A stretch of 43,785 nucleotides of DNA from an uncultured Chelatococcus sp. (lineage in GTDB: Bacteria > Pseudomonadota > Alphaproteobacteria > Rhizobiales > Beijerinckiaceae): the NCBI GenBank assembly GCA_937863995.1, contig CALMIK010000094.1:1-43785 (forward strand), given 5' to 3'. The notes under the pieces were generated by a model. The model had not been told where the DNA came from, ran no database searches, and saw only the letters and a program-made list of their open reading frames with translations. Below, piece after piece: positions 9,846 through 18,085 of this stretch. Both the position numbers and the translations under genes were made by a program. Position 1 is the first letter of the stretch. Each line of letters starts with the position of its first letter.

Positions 9846-9920
9846 ATTGCGCCGGCCGTTGTGAAGTCCCCTCGCGGATACCGGCTTCACCGACAGGCGC
9901 GCATCTCGAAGGATGACCCC

Positions 9921-10319
9921 ATGACCTCGCGCGACACCGTATTCCCCAAGGACCGCCATGCGCTTTACGAGGCGCACGGCTATTCGGCCGCCATCCGCTC
10001 CGGCGACCTGCTGTTCGTTTCCGGCCAGGTCGGCAGCCGCGCCGACGGCTCGCCGGAGCCCGATTTCGCCGCCCAGGTGCGGCAGGCTTTCACCAATCTG
10101 CAAGCGGTGCTCGCGGCCGGTGGCTGCACGCTGGACGATATCGTCGACGTGACGACCTTCCATACCGATCCCGAGAGCCAGTTCGAAACCGTGCTGGCGG
10201 TCAAGAACGAGGTGTTCCCCGCTGCGCCCTATCCCAACTGGACGGCCGTCGGCGTCACCTGGCTCGCGGGCTTCGATTTCGAAATCAAGGTCATCGCCCG
10301 CATTCCCGACAAGGCTTGA
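9921..10319 (+). CDS. RidA family (YjgF/YER057c/UK114) protein, non-canonical
   Basis: A 132-residue Rid-family protein with LLFVSGQVG at residues 30-38 and the DDIVDVTTFHTD segment near 72-83. Archetypal RidA hydrolyses reactive enamine/imine intermediates such as 2-aminoacrylate, and needs an arginine in the PARS segment. Here the aligned stretch reads PNWTAVGV, with Trp107 in that position, so true RidA imine deaminase activity is doubtful and the substrate is unknown. The ATG at 9921 follows AAGGA by seven bases; the open frame is longer but upstream it only crosses the operators. It is probably co-transcribed with the CPBP gene 51 bases downstream, under TetR control. Confidence 0.88.
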   Translation: MTSRDTVFPKDRHALYEAHGYSAAIRSGDLLFVSGQVGSRADGSPEPDFAAQVRQAFTNLQAVLAAGGCTLDDIVDVTTFHTDPESQFETVLAVKNEVFPAAPYPNWTAVGVTWLAGFDFEIKVIARIPDKA

Positions 10320-10370
10320 ACGCACACCCCGCGCGATATCATCTATAGTCGCGCGGGAGGAGCGATACCG

Positions 10371-11084
10371 ATGGCGAAGCCTTTTGTGGAAAACCGGGAC
10401 GATACAGCTCGGCATGGGCCTTCGTCCGTGCCTGAGCGGCCGGGATGGCCCGAAGTCGCGGCCGCGCTGGTCACGTATCTGGTTCTCGTCGTCGCGCTCG
10501 CGCTGTGGATGATCCAGATCCCCGACGCGCAGGCTTCCCTGCGCGGCATCGTGGGCATGGCGGCGAACGGCGCCGCCGGCTGCATCGCGCTGCTGGCGGC
10601 ATTCTCCCTGCGCATCCGCGATTTTCGCGCCTTCGGCTTTCGGCCCGCCGCGCGGCCACAGCTGCTCCTCGCCGCCGCTCTCGGCGTCCTCGCCTTCGGC
10701 CTGAGCTTCCTTATCGAGGGCCTGTACTTCCTGTTCGTCACCGAGCCGAACACGCAGGCGGATTTTCAGGCCGCCGCGACCGGCGGCCTGCTTCCGCTGC
10801 TCGTGCTGCTGGTCTCCGGCGCCCTCTTCACGCCGTTCGGAGAGGAAGTCGTGTTCCGGGGCGTCATCGCCAACGCGCTGAACCGATATGGTCCATGGCC
10901 CGGCGTTGTGGGCAGCGCCGCGATCTTCGCCGTCGTGCACGGTCCGAGCGTCATTCTGCTGGACGCGTTCATGGTGGGCATTCTCACCGGTGTGATGTTC
11001 CGCAGGACGCTTTCCCTATGGCCGCCCCTGCTGATCCACTGCATGTATAACGGACTTCATCTGCTCTACTATTCGACGCTGTAG
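10371..11084 (+). CDS. CPBP family intramembrane metalloprotease (Rce1-like)
   Basis: A 237-residue polytopic membrane protein with all three CPBP/Abi motifs: EEVVFRG (Glu158, Glu159, Arg163), FAVVH (Phe186, His190) and HCMYN (His223, Asn227). These build the metal site of Rce1-type proteases, which cut within or beside membranes. Bacterial members have diverse and mostly unknown substrates, including bacteriocin self-immunity in Gram-positives. A clear GGAGGAG stands eight bases before the ATG. It lies in the tetR/ridA islet and is probably co-transcribed with the RidA-like gene. Confidence 0.9.
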   Translation: MAKPFVENRDDTARHGPSSVPERPGWPEVAAALVTYLVLVVALALWMIQIPDAQASLRGIVGMAANGAAGCIALLAAFSLRIRDFRAFGFRPAARPQLLLAAALGVLAFGLSFLIEGLYFLFVTEPNTQADFQAAATGGLLPLLVLLVSGALFTPFGEEVVFRGVIANALNRYGPWPGVVGSAAIFAVVHGPSVILLDAFMVGILTGVMFRRTLSLWPPLLIHCMYNGLHLLYYSTL

Positions 11085-11117
11085 GACGGGCTTCGAGGAA
11101 GCGGCGCGGCTTTGCGG

Positions 11118-11146
11118 TTGCCCGCTGCGCGACTCTGTCCCATAAA
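11118..11146 (+). promoter_or_regulatory. candidate gshB promoter
   Basis: TTGCCC (11118-11123) and CATAAA (11141-11146) are separated by 17 bases, 35 bases before the gshB ATG. Each box matches four of six consensus positions. No terminator is visible after the CPBP gene, so readthrough is also possible. Confidence 0.35.
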
Positions 11147-11180
11147 AACACATCGTCCCGCACAGTGGAGCATTGTGGCC

Positions 11181-12140
11181 ATGAGCCTTGTCGTTGCCGT
11201 CCAGATGGACCCGATCGCGCATATCAACGTCGCGGGCGATTCCACCTTCGCCATGCTGCTCGAAGCGGCGCGGCGCGGGCATACGTTGCTCTATTACACG
11301 CCCGATTCGCTCAGCCTGCGCGACAGCCGCGTCACCGCGCTCGCCCGGCCCCTCGAGGTGCGCGATGTCGCGGCCCCCGGCCACGCCGCCGTGGGCGCGC
11401 CGTCGCGGATCGATCTCGCCACCGTCGATATCGTGCTGCTGCGGCAGGACCCGCCCTTCGATCTCGGCTACATCACCACGACGCACCTGCTGGAGCGCAT
11501 CCATCCCGACACCTTGGTAATCAACGATCCTGCCGCCGTGCGCAACGCGCCCGAGAAGGTTTTCGTGACCGCGTTTCCGCATCTGATGCCCCCCACCCTC
11601 ATCACCCGCGACAAGGACGAGATCAACGATTTCCGGCGCGAGCACGGCGCCATCGTGATGAAGCCGCTCTACGGCCACGGCGGCGCTTCGGTGTTTCAGG
11701 TGAACGAGGCGGACGGCAATTTCGGCTCGCTCTTCGACCTGTTCTCGGTCACCTTCCGCGAGCCCTGGGTGGTGCAGAAATTCCTGCCGCAGGTGAAGCT
11801 CGGCGACAAGCGCATCATCCTGGCGGACGGGGTATTCGCCGGCGCCGTTAACCGCGTTCCGGCCGAAAACGATATACGTTCCAACATGGTACGCGGCGGC
11901 GCGGCGGAAGCCACCGACCTCACCGAACGCGAGCGGGAGATCTGCGAAACCATCGGACCGCACCTGCGCGAGCGCGGCCTCGTGTTCGTCGGCATTGACG
12001 TCATCGACGGCTACCTGACCGAGATCAACGTCACCTCGCCCACCGGCATCCGCGCCATCAAGAGGAACGGCGGGCCGGACGTGGCGGCCATCCTGTGGGA
12101 CGCCATCGAGCAGCGTTTCAGCGCCTCGCGCTCCGTGTGA
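11181..12140 (+). CDS. gshB: glutathione synthetase
   Basis: GshB joins gamma-glutamylcysteine and glycine with ATP in the cytosol. The 319-residue length and the ATP-grasp landmarks match the bacterial family. They are [20 protein letters not shown] at the N-terminus, [44 protein letters not shown] and the terminal [13 protein letters not shown] chose the ATG at 11181 rather than the first in-frame codon at 11112, because homology begins with [19 protein letters not shown] lies about ten bases upstream. It follows the CPBP gene after 96 bases. Confidence 0.96.
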   Translation: MSLVVAVQMDPIAHINVAGDSTFAMLLEAARRGHTLLYYTPDSLSLRDSRVTALARPLEVRDVAAPGHAAVGAPSRIDLATVDIVLLRQDPPFDLGYITTTHLLERIHPDTLVINDPAAVRNAPEKVFVTAFPHLMPPTLITRDKDEINDFRREHGAIVMKPLYGHGGASVFQVNEADGNFGSLFDLFSVTFREPWVVQKFLPQVKLGDKRIILADGVFAGAVNRVPAENDIRSNMVRGGAAEATDLTEREREICETIGPHLRERGLVFVGIDVIDGYLTEINVTSPTGIRAIKRNGGPDVAAILWDAIEQRFSASRSV

Positions 12141-12196
12141 GCGGCGTTACCGTGACCGTGATTCCCGGTTCCGTGACCGCCGTTCCCGGCGAAGAG

Positions 12197-12859
12197 TCAA
12201 GCGGTTTTCGGCTCGAACCGACATAAGTCGTTGATAAGGCAACCGGGGCAGTCGGGCTTGCGCGCCTTGCACACGTAGCGTCCGTGCAGGATGAGCCAGT
12301 GGTGGGCGTGGCGCGCGTAACGGGTGGGCACGATGCGCTCCAGCCCCAGCTCCACCGCCAGCGGCGTCGCGCCCGGCGCCAGCGGTATGCGGTTCGAGAC
12401 ACGGAACAGATGCGTGTCGACGGCGATGGTCGGCTCGCCGAAGGCGATGTTGAGCACGACATTCGCGGTCTTGCGGCCGACGCCGGGCAGTTCCTCCAGC
12501 TCGGCGCGCGTGCGCGGCACTTCCGAGTTGAAGCGCTCGACCAGCATCCGCGAGAGCGCGATGACATTCTTCGCCTTGTTGCGGAAAAGGCCGATGGTCT
12601 TGATGTAATCGCGCAGGCTGTCCTCGCCGAGCGCCAGCATCGTCTCGGGCGTGTCGGCAACCTTGAACAGCGCGCGCGTGGCCTTGTTGACGCCGACGTC
12701 TGTCGCCTGCGCCGATAGCGCTACCGCCACGAGCAGCGTGAACGGGTTGGTGTATTCCAGCTCGCCGCGCGGCTCGGGATTGGCGGCCTCGAAACGGCGA
12801 AAGATCTCGGCGACCGTCGCGGCATCGACGGGGGCTGCGGTTCTGGGATTGGCGGTCAC
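12197..12859 (-). CDS. nth: endonuclease III
   Basis: Nth is a bifunctional DNA glycosylase/AP lyase that removes oxidised pyrimidines in base excision repair. The helix-hairpin-helix LPGVGRKTANVVL contains catalytic Lys130, and Asp148 follows in AVDTHLFRVSNR. The four iron-sulfur cysteines (197, 204, 207, 213) have the exact C-x6-C-x2-C-x5-C spacing. The 220-residue length is normal. It is convergent with gshB and divergent, by only 50 bases, from the DUF2244 gene, so the two promoters must overlap. Confidence 0.97.
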   Translation of the reverse strand: MTANPRTAAPVDAATVAEIFRRFEAANPEPRGELEYTNPFTLLVAVALSAQATDVGVNKATRALFKVADTPETMLALGEDSLRDYIKTIGLFRNKAKNVIALSRMLVERFNSEVPRTRAELEELPGVGRKTANVVLNIAFGEPTIAVDTHLFRVSNRIPLAPGATPLAVELGLERIVPTRYARHAHHWLILHGRYVCKARKPDCPGCLINDLCRFEPKTA

Positions 12860-12909
12860 GGCATTTCCGGTTCGATTCGGCGGAGATTCATGTATAGTTT
12901 GCCTTCACC

Positions 12910-13431
12910 ATGACCACGGCCCTGCCTCCCTCATCCGCCTGTCCTCCGGCGCAAGACCCGGATGCGCCGGATGCCGTGCTGTTCGCGGCCCGCATCACAC
13001 CCCACCGCTCCATGGGACGGCAGGCATTTCGCATTACCATGACGCTCGTCTGCGTGGCGAGCGTGATTTCGAGCCTGCCCTTCGTGATGCTGGGCGCGTG
13101 GCCCGTGGCCGGCTTCTTCGGCATCGACCTGCTGGCGCTTTACATCGCCTTCCGCATCAACTTCAAGCGGGCGAATGCTTTCGAGGAGGTCTGGCTGTCG
13201 CGCATCGAACTGTTGATGCGCAAGGTCAGCCATCGCGGCGCATGGCGGGAATGGCGCTTCAACCCGTTGTGGACCCGGCTGGAGAAAACGGCGCACATCG
13301 AAGCCGGCGTGGAAACCCTCGCCCTCGTGTCGCGCGGCCAGCGGGTGACGGTGGGCGACGCGCTCTCGCCCATCGAGCGCGAGAGCCTCGGCGCAGCGCT
13401 CGGCGAGGCTTTGATGCAGGCGAAACGGTAA
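12910..13431 (+). CDS. DUF2244 domain membrane protein
   Basis: A 173-residue protein of the DUF2244 family. A variable N-terminus leads to ITPHRSMGRQAFRI, then two hydrophobic segments (about residues 40-82) with a very short turn. A cytoplasmic C-terminal part carries VWLSRIELLMRKV and REWRFNPLWTRLE. The family is typical of alphaproteobacteria and often sits next to nth, but no function is known. Codon use matches the neighbours. It ends exactly where a copy of the interspersed repeat begins. Confidence 0.85.
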   Translation: MTTALPPSSACPPAQDPDAPDAVLFAARITPHRSMGRQAFRITMTLVCVASVISSLPFVMLGAWPVAGFFGIDLLALYIAFRINFKRANAFEEVWLSRIELLMRKVSHRGAWREWRFNPLWTRLEKTAHIEAGVETLALVSRGQRVTVGDALSPIERESLGAALGEALMQAKR

Positions 13432-13534
13432 AGCGTTTTCAAGCAATGCGGATACCGCCTTGCGTGAAGAAAACGCGTTAACTCAGTAAGTTAAAGCATT
13501 CTTGCGTTTCAACGAAACGTCGAAATGCTTTAGC
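13431..13534. repeat. interspersed palindromic repeat, copy A
   Basis: About 104 bases that align at roughly three in four positions with 22760-22861. The 3' part is a near-perfect hairpin (13493-13531) with arms AAAGCATT/AATGCTTT and CGTTTC/GAAACG around AAC. The 5' part shares GCGGAT-CCG-TTGC-TGAA with copy B. It fills nearly all the space between the convergent DUF2244 and hemW genes and may also act as a bidirectional terminator. Confidence 0.75.
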
Positions 13535-13537
13535 GGG

Positions 13538-14698
13538 TCAGGCGGCGAGTTCCGCGATCAGCGCGTTGAGCACCGGCCTGCCCTGCGGGGTGGCGCGCAA
13601 ACGGCCATTTGCCATCTCCACGAGGCCAAGCTCGGCGAGATCCGCGAGTTTTCGCGGCGACAGCGGCCTGCCGGCGAAGGCCGCGTAGCGCGCGGGGTCG
13701 ATGCCCTCGACGAGCCTCAGGCCCATGAGCAGGAACTCATCCGCCTGCATGCCGGCTTCGAGGCATTCGCGCTCGATGATGGCGTTGCCGTCGCGCTCCA
13801 CCAGATCGAGCCACGCTTCCGGGCTGCGCTCCGTCGAGAGCGCCATGCGGCCCTCGTTGGTGACGAGCCGCCCGTGCGCGCCGGGGCCGATGCCCGCATA
13901 CTCGCCGTAGCGCCAATAAAGCAGGTTGTGGCGGCTTTCCGCGCCGGGACGAGCGTGATTCGACACCTCGTAGGCCGGCAGGCCATGGCGGGCGCAGACT
14001 TCCTGCGTGACATCGAACAGGTCGCGCGCCGTATCGTCATCCGGCACCACCAGCTTGCCGGCCGCGTGCAGGCGCGCGTACCACGTGCCAGGCTCGATGG
14101 TGAGCTGGTAGAGCGACAGATGCTCCGCCGCGTGGCCGATGGCCTGTTCCAGCTCTTGCGCCCACGCGGCGGGCGTCTGGCCGGGGCGAGCATAGATGAG
14201 ATCGAAGGAATAACGCTCGAAGCTCTCGGCCGCGAGCTTCACGGCGCTGAGCGCCTCCGCCACGTCGTGCCGGCGCCCGAGCGTCTTGAGATCGTGGTCG
14301 TTCAGCGCCTGCACGCCCAGCGACACCCGGTTGACGCCGGCCGCCCGATAGCCGCGAAAACGATCCGCCTCGACGCTGGTCGGATTGGCCTCCAGCGTGA
14401 TCTCGGCATCGGCCGCCACCGGCCAGTGCGCGGCGATGGCGTCGAGAATGGCGGCAATGGTCTGCGGGCGCATCAGCGAGGGCGTGCCGCCGCCGAAAAA
14501 TACCGAAGTGACCCTGCGCCCCGGCGCCAGCGCCGCGTTGTGCGCGATCTCGCGCGCGAAAGCCGCGGCAAAACGCGCTTCGTCCACCGGATGATGGCGG
14601 ACGTGGCTGTTGAAGTCACAATACGGACATTTCGACGCGCAAAATGGCCAGTGGACGTATACGCCGAAGCCCACGTCACGGGTGGGATGATCTGTCAT
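13538..14698 (-). CDS. hemW: HemW-type radical SAM protein (heme chaperone)
   Basis: The 386-residue protein has the radical SAM cluster motif C-x3-C-x2-C (Cys20, Cys24, Cys27, in FCASKCPYCDF), GGGTPSL and ITLEANPTSVE. It also has the C-terminal HemW domain with NHARPGAESRHNLLYWRY. The first cysteine spacing and the YCDF sequence are those of HemW rather than HemN; HemW binds heme and delivers it, and is not coproporphyrinogen oxidase. The ATG at 14698 precedes the conserved VYVHWPFC. The reading frame is open far upstream through the antisense of rnr, which is not coding. In many relatives rph-rdgB precede hemW; here rnr is divergent instead. Confidence 0.93.
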   Translation of the reverse strand: MTDHPTRDVGFGVYVHWPFCASKCPYCDFNSHVRHHPVDEARFAAAFAREIAHNAALAPGRRVTSVFFGGGTPSLMRPQTIAAILDAIAAHWPVAADAEITLEANPTSVEADRFRGYRAAGVNRVSLGVQALNDHDLKTLGRRHDVAEALSAVKLAAESFERYSFDLIYARPGQTPAAWAQELEQAIGHAAEHLSLYQLTIEPGTWYARLHAAGKLVVPDDDTARDLFDVTQEVCARHGLPAYEVSNHARPGAESRHNLLYWRYGEYAGIGPGAHGRLVTNEGRMALSTERSPEAWLDLVERDGNAIIERECLEAGMQADEFLLMGLRLVEGIDPARYAAFAGRPLSPRKLADLAELGLVEMANGRLRATPQGRPVLNALIAELAA

Positions 14699-14824
14699 GC
14701 CCCGTGTGTGAACCGGCGGCGGGCAAAACGCAACTGCCGGAATCATGCCGCGGCTTTCATAATGGCGCGCGGCGTGCGAGAAGAAAACGGTATCGCGCCG
14801 GAACCGCCGGCCTTGGAACAGACA

Positions 14825-17263
14825 GTGGCACGCAAGATCAGCAACCGTTCGGCGCGCGTCTCGACGTCGAGGATCACCCCCCGGAAGCCGCGCGCGGCGC
14901 GTGGAGAAGGCGAAGCGGCAACGGGCGCGGCAGACAGCGCCCTGCCCAGCCGGGAAGAAATTCTCGCCTTCATCGCCGAATCGCCCGGCAAGGTCGGCAA
15001 GCGCGAGATCGCGCGCGCCTTCGGCATCGGCGGCGAAGAGCGCATCGGGCTGAAGCGCCTTCTGAAGGATCTCGAGGAGGGCGGCGAGATCGACCGCCGC
15101 CACAAGACGCTCAATCGCTCCGGCCAGTTGCCGCCCGTGACGGTGGCCGACATCACCGCCCGCGACCGCGACGGCGAGCTCATCGCCACCCCCACCGAGT
15201 GGGACGATCCCGACGGCGGCCACCCCGCGCCGCGCATCCTCATCAACCTGCCGCGCCGGACGAAAACCGGCCAGCCGGTGCCCGGCGTCGGCGACCGTGT
15301 GCTGCTGCGCATCGAGCCCAACCGTGACCGGGATTCCGCCCAGAAGCAAGGCCCCGCATACTTCGGGCGCGTCATCAAGGTGCTGACGAAGACCCGCGCG
15401 CAGATGCTCGGCATCTTCCGCGCCAACCCGGACGGCGAGGGCGGCAGGCTCGTGCCCGTCGACAAGAAGGCGCTCGGGCGCGAGCTTCCCATTCGCCCCG
15501 GCGACGGCGGCGGAGCGGAAGACGGCGATCTCGTCACCGTGTCGGTTGCGCGCTCGGGGCGCTTCGGCGGATCGGCGGCGAAGGTCATCGAACGGCTCGG
15601 CTCCCTCAGGACGGAGCGCGCCATCAGCCTCGTGGCGATCCACGCCCACGACATCCCGAACGTGTTCTCCCCCGCCGCGCTGCGCGAGGCGGAAGAGTCG
15701 CAGGCGGCGACCCTCACCGGGCGCGAGGACTGGCGCAAGCTGGCGCTCGTCACCATCGATCCGGCCGACGCGAAGGACCACGACGACGCCGTCCACGCCG
15801 CGCCCGACGACGATCCGCGCAACGCCGGCGGGTTCGTGCTCACGGTGGCGATCGCCGATGTCGCGGCCTATGTCCAGCCGGGCACGGCGCTCGACCGCGA
15901 GGCGCAAGAGCGCGGCAACTCGGTTTACTTCCCCGACCGCGTCGTGCCCATGCTGCCGGAGCGCATCTCCAACGATCTCGGCTCGCTGCGGCCGCACGAG
16001 GACAGGCCGGCGCTCGCGGTGCGCATCGTCATCGACGTCGCCGGCGTCAAGCGCCGCCACTCGTTCCACCGCATCATGATGCGCTCGGCCGCGAAGCTCT
16101 CGTACCAGCAGGCGCAGGCAGCCGTCGACGGCACGCCGGACGACACGACCGGCCCGCTGCTGGCCACCGTGCTGCGCCCCCTGTGGGACGCCTACGCCGC
16201 GCTCACCGACGCCCGCGACGAGCGCCAGCCGCTGGCGCTCGACCTGCCGGAACGCAAGCTGATCCTGAAGCCGGACGGCGCCATCGACCGCGTCATCATG
16301 CCCGAGCGTCTCGACGCCCACCGGCTCATCGAGGAATGCATGATCCTCGCCAACGTCTGCGCGGCTGAAACGCTGGAGCAGGCGGGCTCGCCGCTCATCT
16401 TCCGCACCCACGACGAGCCGTCCGTCGAGAAGCTGCACGCGCTGGCCGAGGTGCTGGCTTCCATCGGCCTCAAGGCGCCCAAATCCGGCGCGCTGGCGCC
16501 GGCGATGTTCAACGGCATCCTGGCACACGTCGAGAACTCGCCCAACCGCGACTTCGTCAACGAGGTGGTGCTGCGCACCCAGGCGCAGGCGGAATATTCC
16601 GTCGACAACTACGGCCACTTCGGCCTCAACCTGCGCCGCTACGCGCATTTCACGTCGCCGATCCGCCGCTATGCCGATCTCGTCGTGCACCGGGCGCTGA
16701 TCCGCGCGCTGAAACTCGGCGACGACGGCCTGCCCGTCCACACCACGCGCGAGGAACTCGCGGAAGTGGCGGCGCAGATTTCGGCGGCCGAGCGGCGCGC
16801 CATGGCGGCGGAGCGCGAGACCACGGACCGGCTGATCGCCCACTTCATGGCCGACCGCATCGGCGCCACCTTCACGGGGCGCATCGCCGGCGTCACACGC
16901 GTGGGCCTGTTCGTGCGCCTCGCCGATACGGGCGCGGACGGCTTCATTCCGGCCTCGACGCTGGGCACGGACTTCTTCCGCTACGACGAGCGCCAGCACG
17001 CGTTGGTGGGCAGCCGCACGCGCCGGATGTACCGGCTGGGCGACACCGTGGAAGTGCGCCTCGTCGAAGCCGCGCCGGTTGCGGGCGCGCTGCGCTTCGA
17101 GCTGCTGTCAGCCGGCGGAACCGCGCGCAAGGCCGCGCGAGCTGGCCGCGACGGCGCCGATGACAATGCCAAGGGACGGGACATCAACGGGCGCGGAGGC
17201 TTCGAACGCGGAGGCTTCGGGCGCAATGCCGGCGGCAAGGGGGGCAGCCGGCGGCGGGGATAA
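14825..17263 (+). CDS. rnr: ribonuclease R
   Basis: RNase R is a processive 3'-5' exoribonuclease that degrades structured RNA and works with tmRNA-SmpB. Domains in order: a basic tail, a winged-helix segment (residues 40-95), cold-shock regions, and the RNB catalytic domain with DPADAKDHDDAV (Asp312, 315, 318, 320, 321). FTSPIRRYADL and a C-terminal S1 domain near 675-755 follow. The last 25 residues are Gly/Arg-rich with two RGGF repeats. The start is uncertain: GTG at 14825 follows TGGAA by eight bases and gives 812 residues; ATG at 14762 has no visible ribosome site and gives 833. It is divergent from hemW. Confidence 0.95.
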   Translation: MARKISNRSARVSTSRITPRKPRAARGEGEAATGAADSALPSREEILAFIAESPGKVGKREIARAFGIGGEERIGLKRLLKDLEEGGEIDRRHKTLNRSGQLPPVTVADITARDRDGELIATPTEWDDPDGGHPAPRILINLPRRTKTGQPVPGVGDRVLLRIEPNRDRDSAQKQGPAYFGRVIKVLTKTRAQMLGIFRANPDGEGGRLVPVDKKALGRELPIRPGDGGGAEDGDLVTVSVARSGRFGGSAAKVIERLGSLRTERAISLVAIHAHDIPNVFSPAALREAEESQAATLTGREDWRKLALVTIDPADAKDHDDAVHAAPDDDPRNAGGFVLTVAIADVAAYVQPGTALDREAQERGNSVYFPDRVVPMLPERISNDLGSLRPHEDRPALAVRIVIDVAGVKRRHSFHRIMMRSAAKLSYQQAQAAVDGTPDDTTGPLLATVLRPLWDAYAALTDARDERQPLALDLPERKLILKPDGAIDRVIMPERLDAHRLIEECMILANVCAAETLEQAGSPLIFRTHDEPSVEKLHALAEVLASIGLKAPKSGALAPAMFNGILAHVENSPNRDFVNEVVLRTQAQAEYSVDNYGHFGLNLRRYAHFTSPIRRYADLVVHRALIRALKLGDDGLPVHTTREELAEVAAQISAAERRAMAAERETTDRLIAHFMADRIGATFTGRIAGVTRVGLFVRLADTGADGFIPASTLGTDFFRYDERQHALVGSRTRRMYRLGDTVEVRLVEAAPVAGALRFELLSAGGTARKAARAGRDGADDNAKGRDINGRGGFERGGFGRNAGGKGGSRRRG

Positions 17264-17266
17264 CGG

Positions 17267-17599
17267 TCAGGCCGGCATGGACTGGCGCGAGCCCTCATCA
17301 GCGCCATTCTTGGCCGCATGGACCTTGGCCGTCATCTCGATTCCCAGCGCTTTCATCACGGCAAGCGTCGTCTTGAGGGTCGGATTTCCCTCGGCACTGA
17401 ACGACCGATAGAGCTGCTCGCGTGACAGGCCAGCGTCCTTGGCGATCTGTGTCATTCCCTTCGCGCGGGCGATGACACCGAGCGCATGGGCAATGTAGCC
17501 GGGATCTCCCGTCGAAAACGCGTCCTGCATGTAGAATGCCATGGCTTCGTCGGTCTTCAGCTCCTCGGCAATGTCAAAAGTCGTCAGTTTTTCCGCCAT
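17267..17599 (-). CDS. HI1420-type addiction module antitoxin
   Basis: A 110-residue DNA-binding antitoxin of the HI1420 family. The N-terminal FDIAEELKTDEAMAFYMQ and the helix-turn-helix core ARAKGMTQIAKDAGLSREQL match the family closely, followed by GNPTLKTTLAVMKALGIEM. Such antitoxins neutralise the RelE/ParE-like partner and repress the operon. The start at 17599 lies within the toxin gene (26-base overlap), so the antitoxin is translated second, the reverse of the common order but normal for this family. The C-terminal 17 residues exceed the usual length. It is convergent with rnr, three bases away. Confidence 0.9.
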   Translation of the reverse strand: MAEKLTTFDIAEELKTDEAMAFYMQDAFSTGDPGYIAHALGVIARAKGMTQIAKDAGLSREQLYRSFSAEGNPTLKTTLAVMKALGIEMTAKVHAAKNGADEGSRQSMPA

Positions 17600-17900
17600 C
17601 TTCCTCACTCCATTCCCGGGCGAGACGCTGCGCCGTTTTGATATCTCTCGCCTGAGTGCTCTTGTCGCCGCCGCACAGCAGAAGAATGATCGTATTCCCG
17701 CGTTTCTGGAAATAGACGCGATAACCGGGACCGTGGTGGATGCGTAATTCGCTGATGCCCTCCCCCACCGGAGCGGCATCTCCTGCATTTCCGTATGCAA
17801 GGCGGCCGAACCGCGTCAGGATGATGGTTCGCGTCCGTTCATCCTTCAGGCTATCCCACCATTTGGTGAACGTTTCAGTTCGCTTGAATTTCGTCATCAT
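17574..17900 (-). CDS. HI1419-type RelE/ParE superfamily toxin
   Basis: A 108-residue toxin of the RelE/ParE fold, HI1419 branch. The N-terminus has FTKWWDSLKDERTR, the centre GNAGDAAPVGEGISELRIHH, then GPGYRVYFQKRG and the family hallmark LLLCGGDKSTQARDI. Members with this fold cut mRNA or poison gyrase; which applies here is not visible. It is the first gene of the pair and starts ATG-ATG at 17900/17897, only a few bases downstream of the apparent -10 box, so its mRNA may be leaderless. The pair lies between rnr and DUF983, genes usually adjacent in related genomes. Confidence 0.9.
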   Translation of the reverse strand: MMTKFKRTETFTKWWDSLKDERTRTIILTRFGRLAYGNAGDAAPVGEGISELRIHHGPGYRVYFQKRGNTIILLLCGGDKSTQARDIKTAQRLAREWSEEDGGKTDDF

Positions 17901-17901
17901 A

Positions 17902-17930
17902 CTTGTAGTTTATAAACTACTGCTGGTCAA
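17902..17930 (-). promoter_or_regulatory. toxin-antitoxin promoter with palindromic operator
   Basis: On the minus strand TTGACC (17930-17925) and TACAAG (17907-17902) are 17 bases apart. The spacer region contains GTAGTTTATAAACTAC (17905-17920), a perfect 16-bp palindrome and the likely antitoxin binding site for autoregulation. Its AT-richness contrasts with the surroundings. Confidence 0.75.
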
Positions 17931-18051
17931 GGGGTGAGGCCGATTCCGACATCTCAGAGTTACAGCCTGTCGCTGCCGTGACGCTTGCGGCCCCGGCACT
18001 TTCGGACGCCTCTCCCCCGCAACGATTCCAGCGGCTTGCGCCGTTGGCCAT

Positions 18052-18079
18052 TTGACTCCGCCGGCAAACGTCTTATGTC
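18052..18079 (+). promoter_or_regulatory. candidate promoter of the structured leader
   Basis: TTGACT (18052-18057, five of six) is followed after 16 bases by TATGTC (18074-18079, three of six). A start near 18086 would put the entire hairpin series in the 5' leader of the small membrane protein gene. The rest of 17931-18051 shows nothing I recognise. Confidence 0.4.
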
Positions 18080-18085
18080 TGATGG

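Noticed and set aside
14699..16999. Long minus-strand frame that extends hemW upstream through rnr
   Set aside because: Only the part from 14698 down has HemW homology. The rest is antisense to RNase R and has repetitive, Arg/Ala/Gly-rich content.
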